Shown one piece after another: positions 35,696 through 46,459 of a DNA stretch of 64,000 nucleotides; position 1 is the stretch's first letter, and every line of letters starts with the position of its first letter. The stretch is taken from positions 434,001 to 498,000 of the forward strand of contig JAIWZP010000022.1 in the NCBI GenBank assembly GCA_025201375.1, read 5' to 3'. This DNA is from Gongronella butleri (taxonomy: Eukaryota; Mucoromycota; Mucoromycetes; Mucorales; Cunninghamellaceae). A model generated the notes under the pieces. The model searched no databases and was not told the DNA's origin. It was given only the letters and a program-made list of their open reading frames with translations. The translations under genes and the position numbers were made by a program.

Positions 35696-37024
35696 TTATG
35701 ACATGCGTTGGATGACGGTGTGCAGGCGATCGAGGAGTGGCTGGTGTGGTGTGATGTTATGTTGCTGGCAGAGTTGGACGAATGTTTCGAGGGCAAAGAC
35801 GGTGTCCCCATGATCCAGAAGTGCGTGAATCAGGGTATCAAGGGTAACGGGGGTGATGTCGATCATTTTGAGGGACGGGACGAGCTGATGCAAAAGGGTG
35901 AGGCCGTGCGCGCGGTCGACGAGCGCATTGGACGGCTTCAGCGTGTCAAACAGGCGATGATACAATGCCAATGGCGGCGGGCAAAAAGGAACCATTGTTT
36001 CCAGCACAATCTGCACGGCTGTGTCATAGTCGTGCCTGTCTAGCAACTGATCCAAGTGCAATTGGAAGGTTGTCCCATCGGCGGGTGGCGCAGCGTGCAA
36101 TGGATCGTCTTTTTCAGCGGTTTCCGTTGTTTCCGTGCATTCTGATCCCATTGTTCTTCCTGTGAGGGCGTCACACATGCGATGGAACATGTTGTCTGCC
36201 TTTTCCGGATGTGCTGGGTAGTAGCAGGTGAGCAGGACGTTCCAAGTGACGGTGTTTTGTAGTAGATGGGCATTTCCGTCGCGTTGAATGTGTGTAAGCA
36301 TATCATCGACGCCGTGGTCGTCACCCATGGCGGCCATGCAATGAAGGAGCGTGGTATAGGTGTATTCATCCGCACGAATGCCCTTGGCCAACATCGAGTG
36401 GTACAGCCGCTGCGCCGTCAAAATGTCGCGTGCCATCGCGGCCGTGTGGATTAAAATGTTGTACGTCACCAATTGCGGCTGAATGGCCGGCTGGTGCGCG
36501 AGGGACGGGCGTTCCATGAGGGTAAGCCATGTCAGCGCGTCTGACACGTGTCTCGGCCGTGTCTCGGGCACCGTGCGCCCGCCAACCCACCGCATGATTG
36601 CATGGTAGTCCGACCGCCGCAGTGGCACCTGGTATCGTTCCATGTCGGCCACCACGGTCAGCAAACGATTCAAATTCATCTGTGATGCACGCCCACGCGA
36701 CACAATCTGCAGCACCGATCGAAAATTCTGCCGCGACAGCTTGTTTAACCGTTGTTGCTGGTAAATCGCGTGATACAATGGCCACACACGCTCAATGTCG
36801 TGCGTGGCAAGCCCCTGGTAGAATTGAGAGAGCAGGCTGGACGTTGGAGGAGGCAATGGGGTTGAGTGAGTGGACGACACGGTGCTAGAAGCAGGGCGCA
36901 CCGCAGGCTGTGGCAAAACGTCCACCCACGACCGCTTTGTGCTGCCTTGTTGCCGCGCACTCGTGGCAAGACACCGACATACCGGCCGCGCGGCACCTGC
37001 AGCACTTTGCAGGAGCCGTCGCAT
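35696..37024 (-). CDS. Pentatricopeptide repeat protein, probably mitochondrial
   Basis: Single exon of 442 residues. The ATG at 37024 gives MRRLLQSAAGAARPVCRCLA, an Arg-rich amphipathic presequence with few acids, as expected for mitochondrial import; a frame start 12 nt earlier is TTG. Helical PPR pairs are visible: TYNILIHTAAMARDILTAQR, GIRADEYTYTTLLHCMAAMG, NTVTWNVLLTCYYPAHPEKA, and weaker ones toward the C-terminus (VTLDTLIHALLDHGD). Such proteins bind organelle RNA for stability or translation. No extra catalytic domain is seen. It converges with NRK1 with only 96 bp between stops. Confidence 0.88.
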   Translation of the reverse strand: MRRLLQSAAGAARPVCRCLATSARQQGSTKRSWVDVLPQPAVRPASSTVSSTHSTPLPPPTSSLLSQFYQGLATHDIERVWPLYHAIYQQQRLNKLSRQNFRSVLQIVSRGRASQMNLNRLLTVVADMERYQVPLRRSDYHAIMRWVGGRTVPETRPRHVSDALTWLTLMERPSLAHQPAIQPQLVTYNILIHTAAMARDILTAQRLYHSMLAKGIRADEYTYTTLLHCMAAMGDDHGVDDMLTHIQRDGNAHLLQNTVTWNVLLTCYYPAHPEKADNMFHRMCDALTGRTMGSECTETTETAEKDDPLHAAPPADGTTFQLHLDQLLDRHDYDTAVQIVLETMVPFCPPPLALYHRLFDTLKPSNALVDRAHGLTLLHQLVPSLKMIDITPVTLDTLIHALLDHGDTVFALETFVQLCQQHNITPHQPLLDRLHTVIQRMS

Positions 37025-38667
37025 TAGAGAGATCAAGAATTAAAAAAAAAGTGGCGTAGAGAGAGGGAGAGAGGGAAGGGGCGCGACAAACGAGATACAA
37101 AAGAGAGCTCCCCTCGCTTTCTTCTACAGTGGCGGGATCGAGAAGGGATCGGGTGGGGGTAAAAAAGTGCTTTGTTGGGATCCAAAGAGGAAAAAGGTAT
37201 CGACAAAAGCAGCGGAATGGAGAAAGAAGGAAGAACAAGAAAAAAAAAAAAAGAAGTGACAGAGTCGTTCAGGGCCCAAACAAAAAGGTCCGGTGAAAAT
37301 TGCAGTCACAGAGTGACTTGAAACGCCGATCCCAAAATGGCAACTCCGCGATTCATGCGTCCCCCCTTTTTTTTTCTTGCCATTTTACTCCTTTTCGACT
37401 CGATCCATCACCCAAAAGGATCAAAGAATCTGGATTCTTACCTGTTGCCCATCGCCTGCACTCAATTTGATGCATATTTTCAATCAAGCATTGCAAAGGT
37501 CTGTCCATGGCACGCTCATGGTGGAAATTCAAGGGGTCCGTTCCCCACGCACGCGCATTTCTGGAGCCCAATTCCACTTTTTTTCTTGAACGACGATCAC
37601 TTTGAACCTATGAATAGAAGCATTGATCTATCCCGCGAATCATCGGTAAAGGGGATGAGGGAATGGATCATCAATTACATATTGTCTCTCATTGCTCTTT
37701 TTATTTTTTCTGATTTTGCAATTCAAACAGATCGCCACTTCATCTTGGCCATCCGTGTCACCCGAAACGAGGCACTAAATGTGCCCCTTGCTCGTTTTTT
37801 TTTTTTTTTTGTTTGCTTTTGTTTTAGCCCTCCTCAAGGCCTTGCCCCTCCTGTTCAAAACGCCCAAAAAGTGTCGCACGCCCAATGGTGAGCGCCACGA
37901 TGCTGCAATCCATCACATCGGCGCAACAAGAAAGGCTAGTGCAATGCCAGCTTTCAAGCAGGAAACGAGCACCAAGCCGAACGCCTTGCGCCGCAAATTT
38001 TTATTTTTTTATATCTATTTTTTCGTCTTTTCGTCCAATGTGGGGGGCCATGGGAAAGGATGGAGGTGTTCTGGAGGAGCACACACGCACACACATATCC
38101 ACTGGGACAAAGGGAGAGCGTGCAGAGGACTCGACAGGAGCACCTGGGCCCACTAATCCATTGAGGACGCTGCCCTGCCATCCAGACTCATAAAAAGGGG
38201 GACACGAGGAGGGGCTTTGACATCGATGCTTTACCTTTTTGCCAAACCCGCACGCCAAAAAAAAAAAAGGCTCCTTTTTTTTTTTTTCTTACGAGCTATA
38301 AAAAGCGCTTCTTGTACTCAGCGCGTGCCTCCTTTTTCATCATTCTTTTATTTGATAAGTGGGGCCTTTTTTTAATCATTTGCTGGTTATATTGTCCATC
38401 TATCTTCCCAACCACACCTCTTTTAAGATTAATCACATAGCCTTGCCCAACTAGAAAAAAAGTCTATACGCGTGTCCAAAGCTTGTACGATCTTTTTTTT
38501 TTTTTGCGTTTTGCATGACGAGTGGACCCTTACCTCGCCTCCCTTTATTTACAACACCTTTTATTTAATCGGCACTCTCTCCCTCATACCTTACTTTTTT
38601 TTTTCTCTCCACCTCTTCCTTGCTTCTTGTCTCTTTTTTTTTCTTTGTTCTTTTTTTTTTTTTGACC
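37025..38667. other. Divergent spacer, no gene seen
   Basis: Between the PPR gene (minus) and a secreted-protein gene (plus). A TATAAA at about 38296 sits some 370 bp before the latter's start; the leader is strongly T/C-rich. Short ORFs here are not credible. Confidence 0.45.
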
Positions 38668-39570
38668 ATGATTCACTGTCGTTGGATGCCGGTGGCGACA
38701 TTAGTCTTGCTTTTGCTTGCATCATGCCTCATGCAAACACATGCGTATCCCATTGACGGCACACAGCAGCAGCAAATTGTCATGGGCACCGCTGAGCCCT
38801 CAAATCCGCCAAAACAACAAGATCCACCACCAGACGCCGAGAGCGACGCCATTGAAACGCACAATGGTGACGACAAGGATGCCACAGAGGACGATCGCAT
38901 CCACGTTGACACGTTTGCGCAGGTGGTGGCCTCACATTGGCAATTTGATCATTTGGACGCGCTAAAGACAATGAGCCACAAGGAGATGGCCGATCGGATC
39001 CAGCATCACATCCACATCGACATCCACACGCACGACGACGACAAAAAGGCGAACAAACACGGCGGCAGCGGCAAGGCCAGCGACGCCATGGAGCACGAAT
39101 TGCTAAAATCTCAAATGCTCAATGCGATTCAGGCGCGTACGCAAGGGCTTTTGCCCGAAGTATGGGACGAGGTGGGAGACGCGCTCGGGCGACCTTGCAT
39201 GGAGGCGTATGTTCAGCAACTCGTGCAAGAAGCGTGCCATTGCAAGCAAGGCTGGGTGCTCTTGTCGTGTCTGCAAACAAAGGCCGAACAACTCACGCAC
39301 AACCTTGATGATTACGTCCAAGGCCACCTCGATAGGATATGGTCCCACATGGAAAGCGACGTCTTACCCCATCTCCTGCAGCGTACCTCCCGAGAATTGG
39401 AGCAGGTTGTGTCCTATTTTAACGACCAGGCCTTCTTCTCAAACCCAATCACCCTCAACATCTTGCCCTGGCAACCCCCCTCCCAAACGGACGACAACTC
39501 CCCACTCGCACTCTCCTCCCTCGACGACCACTTTCAATTCGCTAATTTCTTGGTCCTCGCAAAGCTGTGA
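38668..39570 (+). CDS. Unrecognised secreted or luminal protein, 300 residues
   Basis: ATG at 38668 follows a long T-rich leader and gives a signal peptide (MIHCRWMPVATLVLLLLASC, cleavage likely after THA). The mature protein opens with a Gln/Pro/Asp-rich disordered part, then a His/Asp-rich patch (HHIHIDIHTHDDDKK, about residues 112-127) that could bind metal, then a predicted all-helical region with four Cys in two pairs (CMEAY; CHC; SCLQT). No domain recognised. Single exon, no TM after the signal, no retention signal or GPI tail, so export or luminal residence is inferred. Confidence 0.72.
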   Translation: MIHCRWMPVATLVLLLLASCLMQTHAYPIDGTQQQQIVMGTAEPSNPPKQQDPPPDAESDAIETHNGDDKDATEDDRIHVDTFAQVVASHWQFDHLDALKTMSHKEMADRIQHHIHIDIHTHDDDKKANKHGGSGKASDAMEHELLKSQMLNAIQARTQGLLPEVWDEVGDALGRPCMEAYVQQLVQEACHCKQGWVLLSCLQTKAEQLTHNLDDYVQGHLDRIWSHMESDVLPHLLQRTSRELEQVVSYFNDQAFFSNPITLNILPWQPPSQTDDNSPLALSSLDDHFQFANFLVLAKL

Positions 39571-41339
39571 AATGCTTGCCCATGGCCTGTTTTTTTTTTT
39601 TTGATGGCATCCCATTGATTCGTGTCGCATCTCCCCCCTTTTTATTTTTCTTTGTCCTCTTTGAAGGCTTGCTTCGTAAGTTCCCATTGTGTGCCATTGA
39701 AACTTTGTGATCTCAAATGGCATCATGCTGACCGATTCTCCTTTTTTTTTTTTTGGCCTGTTTTTCTTGTTCCTTACCCCATTCCCGGTCTTGCAACCCA
39801 GTGTGGCTCCTCTCATTGTTTCAAGTACCTCCCTTATCGGCCATGGGTCTTCTTGGTCCCCTCTCCTCTTGATATGCCCCTTGCCTTTTCTCCTCATTCG
39901 CTTTTTTTCCGTTACTCCCTCTTCTCGCTCCTCCCCTACCGATTCAAACCCTTCCAATGGCCTCGTTGCGCAACCCTGCCGCATCGTGGTCGCTTCTTGC
40001 TGGACGATCGCCATGCATACCTCTTCTCTTTGTATATTTTGCTTATCCAAGTCATATTTATCGATTCGTTGGCGTGTGTCACCCATCTCCTTTCTCCCTC
40101 CTTTTTTTTTTCGCTACGGCGCATCGGATCAGCCATGAACAAAGAAAAAAAAGGAGGGCAAAGCTCGCTCGTTCCCCCCTCCCCGGCCCATGGGCCCGTC
40201 TTGTCCCCTCGTAATCTATTTTGGTGCCTTGATCCTCATTCCAATGATTTAATAGATCCCATCCATGTACATAGTAGCTCTCTTTCTTTGGGACGCGCAC
40301 GCGCTCGCGCTCGCGACGCGTCCTTTTCATCTTCCTTTTTCGATTTCTCCTCTTTTCCTTTCCTCCTCACCGATGAAATAAAACAAAACTGCATGCGTTG
40401 GACACACTCAGACGGCAAACCAAGAGCACGCCAGGGAGATGCGTTAAAAAACAGGGAGAAAAATACGACCATTTAAGGTCCATTGACAACAAAATGCTCA
40501 AAACACGTGTTTATGGGCTCAAATGAAACCGATGTGCTCCCTTTTGCTTGAAGCAAAGTGCACCCATGGCCCTCGGGTGCCAAGGTTCAAAAAAAGTAAG
40601 AAAAAAGACAGGGCAAACGCTTAAACGAAGTGTAAAAGCCGAAAATCCCACAACTTGCCAAATGTCACTCCACAGGGCGCTCTTTTAAATGCCCGAAAGC
40701 CTTTTCTGTTTTTTTCATTTGAGAGTTAGAATTGCGGGGGCCGAGGCAGCGAACCACCAGAGTCCCCTAAGCAAAAATTGTGAAACCATGTGTATAAACA
40801 CATGCGCCCGACACCATGCTCGCTGTGCAATGAGACATAATGCCAGACGGATAACCAGCCTTCATGATCACCGATTATCGAATCCAGGTAAGTAAAGAAA
40901 AAAATATTGGAGGCGGCCAACGGAGCCCTTTTATAGTTTTCAGATGGCCAGCGGACTTTGAATCTTGACTTTTAGTTGAGCCGTGTCATTGGCCGGTTTA
41001 TAAATTTTTTTTTTCGCAAAGGACCCGAGTCACAATGCCGCAGGCAAAAGCGGACCCGAGTCATTTTTCGCCAAATAAAGGGTTTGTAGGTTGCACGGCG
41101 CGTCCAGCATAAGCATATCGAGACGCGCTTTGACTTGTCCACGCTGTATCTTCCATCCTTTGACTTTTCACCTTGGTCGCAACCTAAAAAAAAAAAAAAA
41201 AAAGAATATAGGGACAAATTCCGCATTTTATGCGTTTCCAACAAGGAGCATGCAATGTTACTCTCACTTGCCCGTACGCAAAATTGCAAGCAAGTGACAC
41301 AAGACGTTCAGTTGAGCCATTGGATGCCGCTCGGGGATG
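39571..41339. other. Spacer, no gene accepted
   Basis: T/C-rich on the plus strand to about 40480; overlapping long frames on both strands (39622-40476 plus, 39439-40086 minus) reflect composition and lack domains or ATG context. 40890-41340 holds a repeated GGACCCGAGTCA at about 41021 and 41053. Confidence 0.4.
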
Positions 41340-42200
41340 CGTACGTGGCGAGAAAGACCTGTTTTCAAGCGATGTCCGCAATTTGGCGCGACGCGATATT
41401 TTTTGCGAAAAAAAAAACATCTTAACCTCATATCATCCTCAAACTTGCGGAGATGGTGGGGGCCACGGCGTGTTCCACTCAGTGGCAAAGTTCACAACAG
41501 ATCAAAGGCGCGTTTTCGAGAAATGATCATTTTGGTGAGCGTGAGGGCTCGATTTCAAACGCTTATTTTTCAACGAAATATCGCTCCAAACCGTCAACTT
41601 TTTGGCGTCTCGCGCAGGATCATCCGACGTTTCCTTGTATTATCGCCGCGCATCCGATATATCAGATTGACAGCGCGCATCGACGCGTCGAAACTCATGT
41701 ATAAAATAGTGTGGCTTTGACGCGCCATGTCTCACGCGCATGAACCATTTTTTTGTGATCACTCATTTTTACGTGTGTGCGTGGCTATTGTCCACGAGAG
41801 GATGGAGTTTTAGGTCGCTGGCGCGCGTTTTCGCTGGACCTTTCCCCGTTTTAAAATGACGTGTTTTTAAACTTTATCGTCTATTTCCTTCTCAACCTGA
41901 CCCGTAGCCGCCGGACGACCAGCAAAGAAAATGAAGCAGGCATCGCGATCATTATACCTCCCAAGTTTTGAAGCGATCCATCGACCTTTTTTGATTTTTG
42001 AAAATTGACCAGAGTGTCATCCATGGATTTTGGCCAAATCTATTTTCGTGTCTTGTCGCACATCGACTCGACCGATTCGCCTCAAATTCGAACCAGTGGG
42101 TGGATGAAGCAACAGCTCTATGTCTCCACAATTTCAAGATGGATCGATGATTTTTCACGCAGCGAAATGCGATGATTTTGTATTTTTGCGCTTTTTGTCA
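41340..42200 (+). repeat. Dispersed repeat family D, copy 1
   Basis: Direct repeat of 46270-47130: GTGGCGAGAAAGACCTGTTTT, CATCTTAACCTCA.ATCATCC, GAGATGGTGGGG.CCACGGCG, CTCGCGCAGGATCATCCGAC, CGCATCGACGCGTCGAAA, CTCACTCATTT..ATGTGTGTGCGTGG, AAAATGAAGCAGGCAT.GCG. By eye about 80% identical. No coding frame is shared between copies. Confidence 0.8.
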
Positions 42201-42479
42201 TGGAGCTCGCGCTGAAATCTTAACAGTATCATTTTGGACAGCTAGTATTTTTGATGTGCCATGCAGATTGTTTTGCCCGTTGCCCCTGGTCATGGGCTGC
42301 AGAAACAATCCAATTTTAGTTCATGATTCAATGGAAATGATTTCTCATGGTGGAAACGAGGAGGGCAAAGGGGAGTACGCCAAGAGGATATGCTTTTTTT
42401 TTGGGAGGGGGGAGAATGCTAATTGGGATGGAGGATGCACTTGGTCTGCCAGCTAATATACAAAAAAAAAAAAAAAAAA

Positions 42480-42939
42480 AAAAAAATTGAGCATGCTGGA
42501 CTGAGGCAATAAAAAAATCTTGAGTCGCACCTGGCCCACTGGCGTCTCAACGGGCTCCACGTCCTCAGGTGTCAATTGGCCGTTAATAGGCCTTGCATCG
42601 GTGCTGAGAGAACTGGTGCCGCGGAAAGACAACAGCACAATGGATGCAAGCGACGAATCCCTAAAAAAATTGAAGTCGTCTCTCTTCCTTGGCTCAATTT
42701 GTTGTTGCTGTGGCTTACCGGCATTTTCACCTTGATTGAAATCGGCATGGTGCACGTTTCGTCGATGACGCGCAGCTGTGCGACATAGCTGTAGGCGCTC
42801 GCAATCACTGATTCTGCGTTTTTGATGAAACTGGCCATTTCCGTAAGGTCCATGTCCCAAATCGAGGTAATATGGCTCTGGTGGCCAAAGAGCCAAAGCG
42901 CCGATCGCATGGTGGGAGAAATGACGGATGTACAAGTCG
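42480..42939 (-). pseudogene. Decayed coding fragment, unrecognised
   Basis: On the minus strand an acceptor-like CAG before 42939 opens a frame with protein-like composition (FGHQSHITSIWDMDLTEMAS), a GTAAGC donor at 42718, an acceptor TAG at 42661-42663, and a second frame (TEDVEPVETPVGQ type). The two parts do not join in one frame, so I call it decayed. Function unknown. Confidence 0.35.
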
Positions 42940-43269
42940 CTGTTCATAACCAAAAAAAAAAAAAAAAAGAAAGAGTGGAGTGAGATGAATAAGACCATGT
43001 GTCAAGCTTGCCTCCATCCTATTTGGAGCAGATGATGGCCAGCCCCTGGATTTTTCCGCCGTGTATCGTCTCTCATCGCGTCCAGCCGCCTTTGCCTTCT
43101 TTCCTTTTTCCTCAGGTGGGCGGGGAAAGACGCACCGACGTTGTATTCCCTTTTGCCCATTTTCGCACCATCCATATGTCGGCCACCCTTCGATCCCAGT
43201 GCCACCCCACTACCTTTCATCCATCTCTCTCTCTTTTTTTTTGGGGGGGGGAGGTGTGGAAAGGGGTCT

Positions 43270-43735
43270 TACAAAGCGGCAACCCGTGCAATTGTGCGCG
43301 TCAGCAGCTGTTCATTGTCGGAAACTTCCAAGGCAAAATCCCGCAGAGTTTGTCTGCCATAGCTGGTGCGCGACAAGTACCCCTCGGCCACGCGCGGGTG
43401 GTGCACAAGGCGCCACATCAAGTCAACTTTGCCATGGAGAGGCAAATCAGAGGCTGCCAATCGAAGGAGGGCGGGCTTAAAGACGGTCACAAAGCTCGTG
43501 TAATTGCCAATTGACATCTCACAAAAGTCGGGTTCATCTGTGTACCGTTTGATTTCCGCTTCAATGCTCCACAGATCAGCGAGCTTCGTTCGGGTCCCTG
43601 TTATGAAGCCGAGATCTTTGTGAGCCAAGCTAACCTGACAGAAATGTGCCGCTGGAGTCTCTTCGTTTCCGATAATGCGAAAGTGAACAGGCCAAGCTAG
43701 AATTTTCTGTTCATGTATCGAAAATTGAGCAATTC
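43270..43735 (-). pseudogene. Coding-like fragment, about 150 codons, unrecognised
   Basis: Open minus-strand frame with gene-like codon use: HFRIIGNEETPAAHFCQ, TRTKLADLWSIEAEIKR, GKVDLMWRLVHHPRVAEG, then a GTAAGA donor-like site at its end (43272). No ATG at the 5' side, where AT-rich sequence takes over. Could be an exon of a gene broken by repeats. No family recognised. Confidence 0.35.
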
Positions 43736-44249
43736 AATTGATTATTTGAGTGCACTTGGCTTTGCGTTCGTGATGCTTCGACAGATGTTCTAGGAGTAAT
43801 GGATTATTTTAAAGCGCATGGTAAAGTCTGAAATGCATGTCCAATTGCTTAATTTTGAGCACTTGGCGATTTGCGCCGATCTTTGCGGTTTGTTCTAATA
43901 CAAGTGCCTCAAAAACTGCTCAATTCGTGATTCTGGTCCTTGATGCCGATGGAAAATTAAATTTAGAATCGAATACAGCTCTCACACGGTGTCCGTTAAC
44001 TTATTAGAATTTCGAGATAATCGCACTTTATGCGATTTTGGCCTTTGATGGCGGCAACAGGACGATTACAACGTGTTTTTACTAAACGGGCGTAAGAATT
44101 TTACATCCAGGGGCATCACGTTAATTCATCTCAGTGCATTCCTGGGCGCTCAGCAAGATATTAAAAGCCAAAAAAAGCAGTTGCTCAATTGTCGATTTAG
44201 GAACAAAAAATATTGTAGGTACAGTAGGCGGACGGGCTTGCCCAGCTCG

Positions 44250-45196
44250 ATGATAATCAAGTGTCTTCCTCGCCGAGTCGATGTCTGGAGGGATGCGATT
44301 GTCACCAAGAATTTCCTTTTGCATGTTTGTAGGAAGCGCTTGAAACATCTCGTTCGTGATGAGTTGAGGTCGTAGCAGTCTGATTTCTGTGCGCAGCAGA
44401 CCAATTTCCTTGTGGGATTCTTCAAGCTCGTCAAGCAGTGTGGCCGCCGCCCTCCAATTGATGGAAAATGAGTGAGCGTGGGGTACCTGAGACTGACATC
44501 GATGAGGGCGACCGCAATAAGAATACATCAGACAAGTTCTCCAATGAACAAATCACGGCATCAGTGAGCTTGCCGACAAGCGGCAATTCCTTGCTCTTGA
44601 TTTGGATCAACGCGACGGAGATGACAGGAATTGGCGGGCCACACGGTCACCGAGAGAGGTGTCATTGTCGCTTCTGCTTGATTGGATCAAAATGTGGGGC
44701 TGATGCTGCTGGAGAAATTGGAGCGGACGCGGCAGACGTCGATGCTGCGGCAGAGACGCCTTTCGCCGTCGTGTTCGCCTCGTTTCGTGGTAATCGCTGG
44801 CTTGTCATTGGAAGAATCTGCGCCATTGCTGGGCGAGAGCAAGGGCTGGGATTGGCAAAACAAATTGTCTCCAAGAGACGTCGTATTGTCACTTGCGCTC
44901 GATTGGCTCGCTGCTGGGACGGGGGTTGCTGGGCATATTTGGACGGACGCGCTGGACATTGATGCTGGGGTAGAGCTGGCGGCTTCCATGAGCACGAATG
45001 CAGCCTCATGAGTGTTTTTCTTTTCTTGCCACGCCTGCACTATGGCTTGACGGCTATCGTTTGGGAACGCGTTCTCCAATGCAGTGAAAGACGCGCCATC
45101 TGCTTCTGGGTCTCTAGCGCCTTGATCGTCCGTGCCATTGCCATCCACTACTCCCCAAACATGGCATTCTGTTACCAAACAAAAAGTCATTGTCAA
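44250..45196 (-). pseudogene. Broken CUE-domain-like coding remnant
   Basis: The minus strand encodes SFTALENAFPNDSRQAIVQA followed by EKKNTHEAAFVLMEAAS, which has the helix spacing of a CUE ubiquitin-binding domain. The frame then runs into Ser/Ala/Pro-rich linker but must shift near 44790 to stay open, and stops soon after. Another open stretch (about 44470-44250, LDELEESHKEIGLLRTEIRL) looks helical. I read this as one or more decayed exons. A functional gene with short unseen introns is possible. Confidence 0.4.
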
Positions 45197-45526
45197 TGTT
45201 TTCCGCTTGGAAGATTCAAAGTAATTCGATACTACAAAATCAAGGCAAATGGATCATGTGAGCCAAGTTGACGCGCTCTCAACAAGTCTGAAATGGCCGC
45301 GAAGGTCCATCAACTACAGTTGTGTTTCTGTTGCGACATGGATGGTAAAAGAGAGACAAAGAGGTGAAAATAGAAAGGAAATGAGCCCTTATTTCATCTT
45401 TTTTTTTCTTTCTGTCGATGCGCTGTAAATTTTACGTCTGTCCGTCGCTAGTCATCCGTGAGCATTGCAATACGAATAGCTCGTAGGACGTTGAGTTTTA
45501 AAACCAGGCGGCAGTGGACTTCTTAT

Positions 45527-46269
45527 TATTTTTTGACTTTTTTTTTTTGAAATCTCACGGTCTTGATTTGTTTAGAACGTTGGTGGTCAGATGCTCGACA
45601 TTTCCCTCATCCACTTCAGGGCTCACTCCATGTAAAGACGCGTGTTTTCCTGCATGATGACCGCGTTTAACACTAAAACATGCGCCGTTTTTTTCTTTTT
45701 TTTCTTTTTTTAGTATGATTGAATGCGACATGACCTGAACCGCTACACTGAGGGCACTCGCTAGGGCATCAAAGCCATGCCGCAGTGTCTGATTGACTTG
45801 CTTCAAGGCAAGTTTGATGGCAAGGTCGTCATCCACATCAATGACGAGTAGGTTTTTTTGCCTGCCTTTTCCTCAAAAGATAAAAGAACTCCATTATGAT
45901 GCAAGCGTGTTTTAATCACAAAAAAATACAATTAAACTTGCTGCGCGCACCAGTCGTCATCATCCTCGTCATCCGAGTCCATGTCCATAATGTCAAACAC
46001 AGCCTGGACCTTTTTTGTCGCCTCTTTTTTCATGATGTTGCGCATGGATGACTTCATGCCCTTGGACCAGAGCGGGTCGATGGCATCACATGTGATGGCG
46101 TTAGGCGTTCGCGGCGTCTTGTGGTGAGTGATCTCGTCGTTTTTTACGGTTTTCTCTACGCGAGATGTATTTAATTCCTTGACCTTGTTGTCGTAGGCAA
46201 GCTGCTGCAGGGCGAGGGCAAGATCGAGCTCAAACAGAGTGGTTTCTTCATCGGCTTCTTCCATTTTGG
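45527..46269. pseudogene. Duplicated 3' ends of the oxidoreductase and ZNF830 genes
   Basis: Aligns with 49128-50036 in the same orientation: last oxidoreductase intron and exon, the tail-to-tail intergenic bases, and the last 110 codons of the ZNF830 homologue. The oxidoreductase part is broken: about 140 bp equivalent to 49357-49497 is deleted and frame is lost. Homology stops on the right exactly where repeat D copy 2 begins. Confidence 0.9.
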
Positions 46270-46459
46270 CGTAACGTGGCGAGTAAGACCTGTTTTCAAG
46301 TGGTGCACACAATCTGGCACGACGACGATTTTTTGCGAAAAAAAAACATCTTAACCTCAGATCATCCTCAAACTTGCAGAGATGGTGGGGACCACGGCGT
46401 GCTCCGCTCAGAGGCAAAATCCGCGGCAGTTTATAGGCGGCTTTTCGAGAAATAGTCAT
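45932..46459 (-). CDS. Chimeric ORF: repeat D antisense fused to ZNF830 C-terminus
   Basis: ATG at 46459 lies in antisense repeat D and the frame stays open into the duplicated ZNF830 tail (KMEEADEET.. to DDEDDDDWCAQQV), 175 residues. About 110 residues of ZNF830 tail remain without a stop, which is notable for a broken duplicate. An internal ATG at 46264 would give just the tail. Expression is not demonstrated; upstream promoter unknown. It may simply be young. Confidence 0.4.
   Translation of the reverse strand: MTISRKAAYKLPRILPLSGARRGPHHLCKFEDDLRLRCFFFAKNRRRARLCAPLENRSYSPRYAKMEEADEETTLFELDLALALQQLAYDNKVKELNTSRVEKTVKNDEITHHKTPRTPNAITCDAIDPLWSKGMKSSMRNIMKKEATKKVQAVFDIMDMDSDDEDDDDWCAQQV

Noticed and set aside
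39622..40476. Plus-strand frame of about 284 codons, with a 215-codon frame on the other strand
   Set aside because: T/C-rich composition, no ATG in good context, no domain; the two strands are open for the same compositional reason.
41337..41720. 127-codon frame in repeat D copy 1
   Set aside because: The frame is not kept in copy 2, so it is unlikely to be coding.
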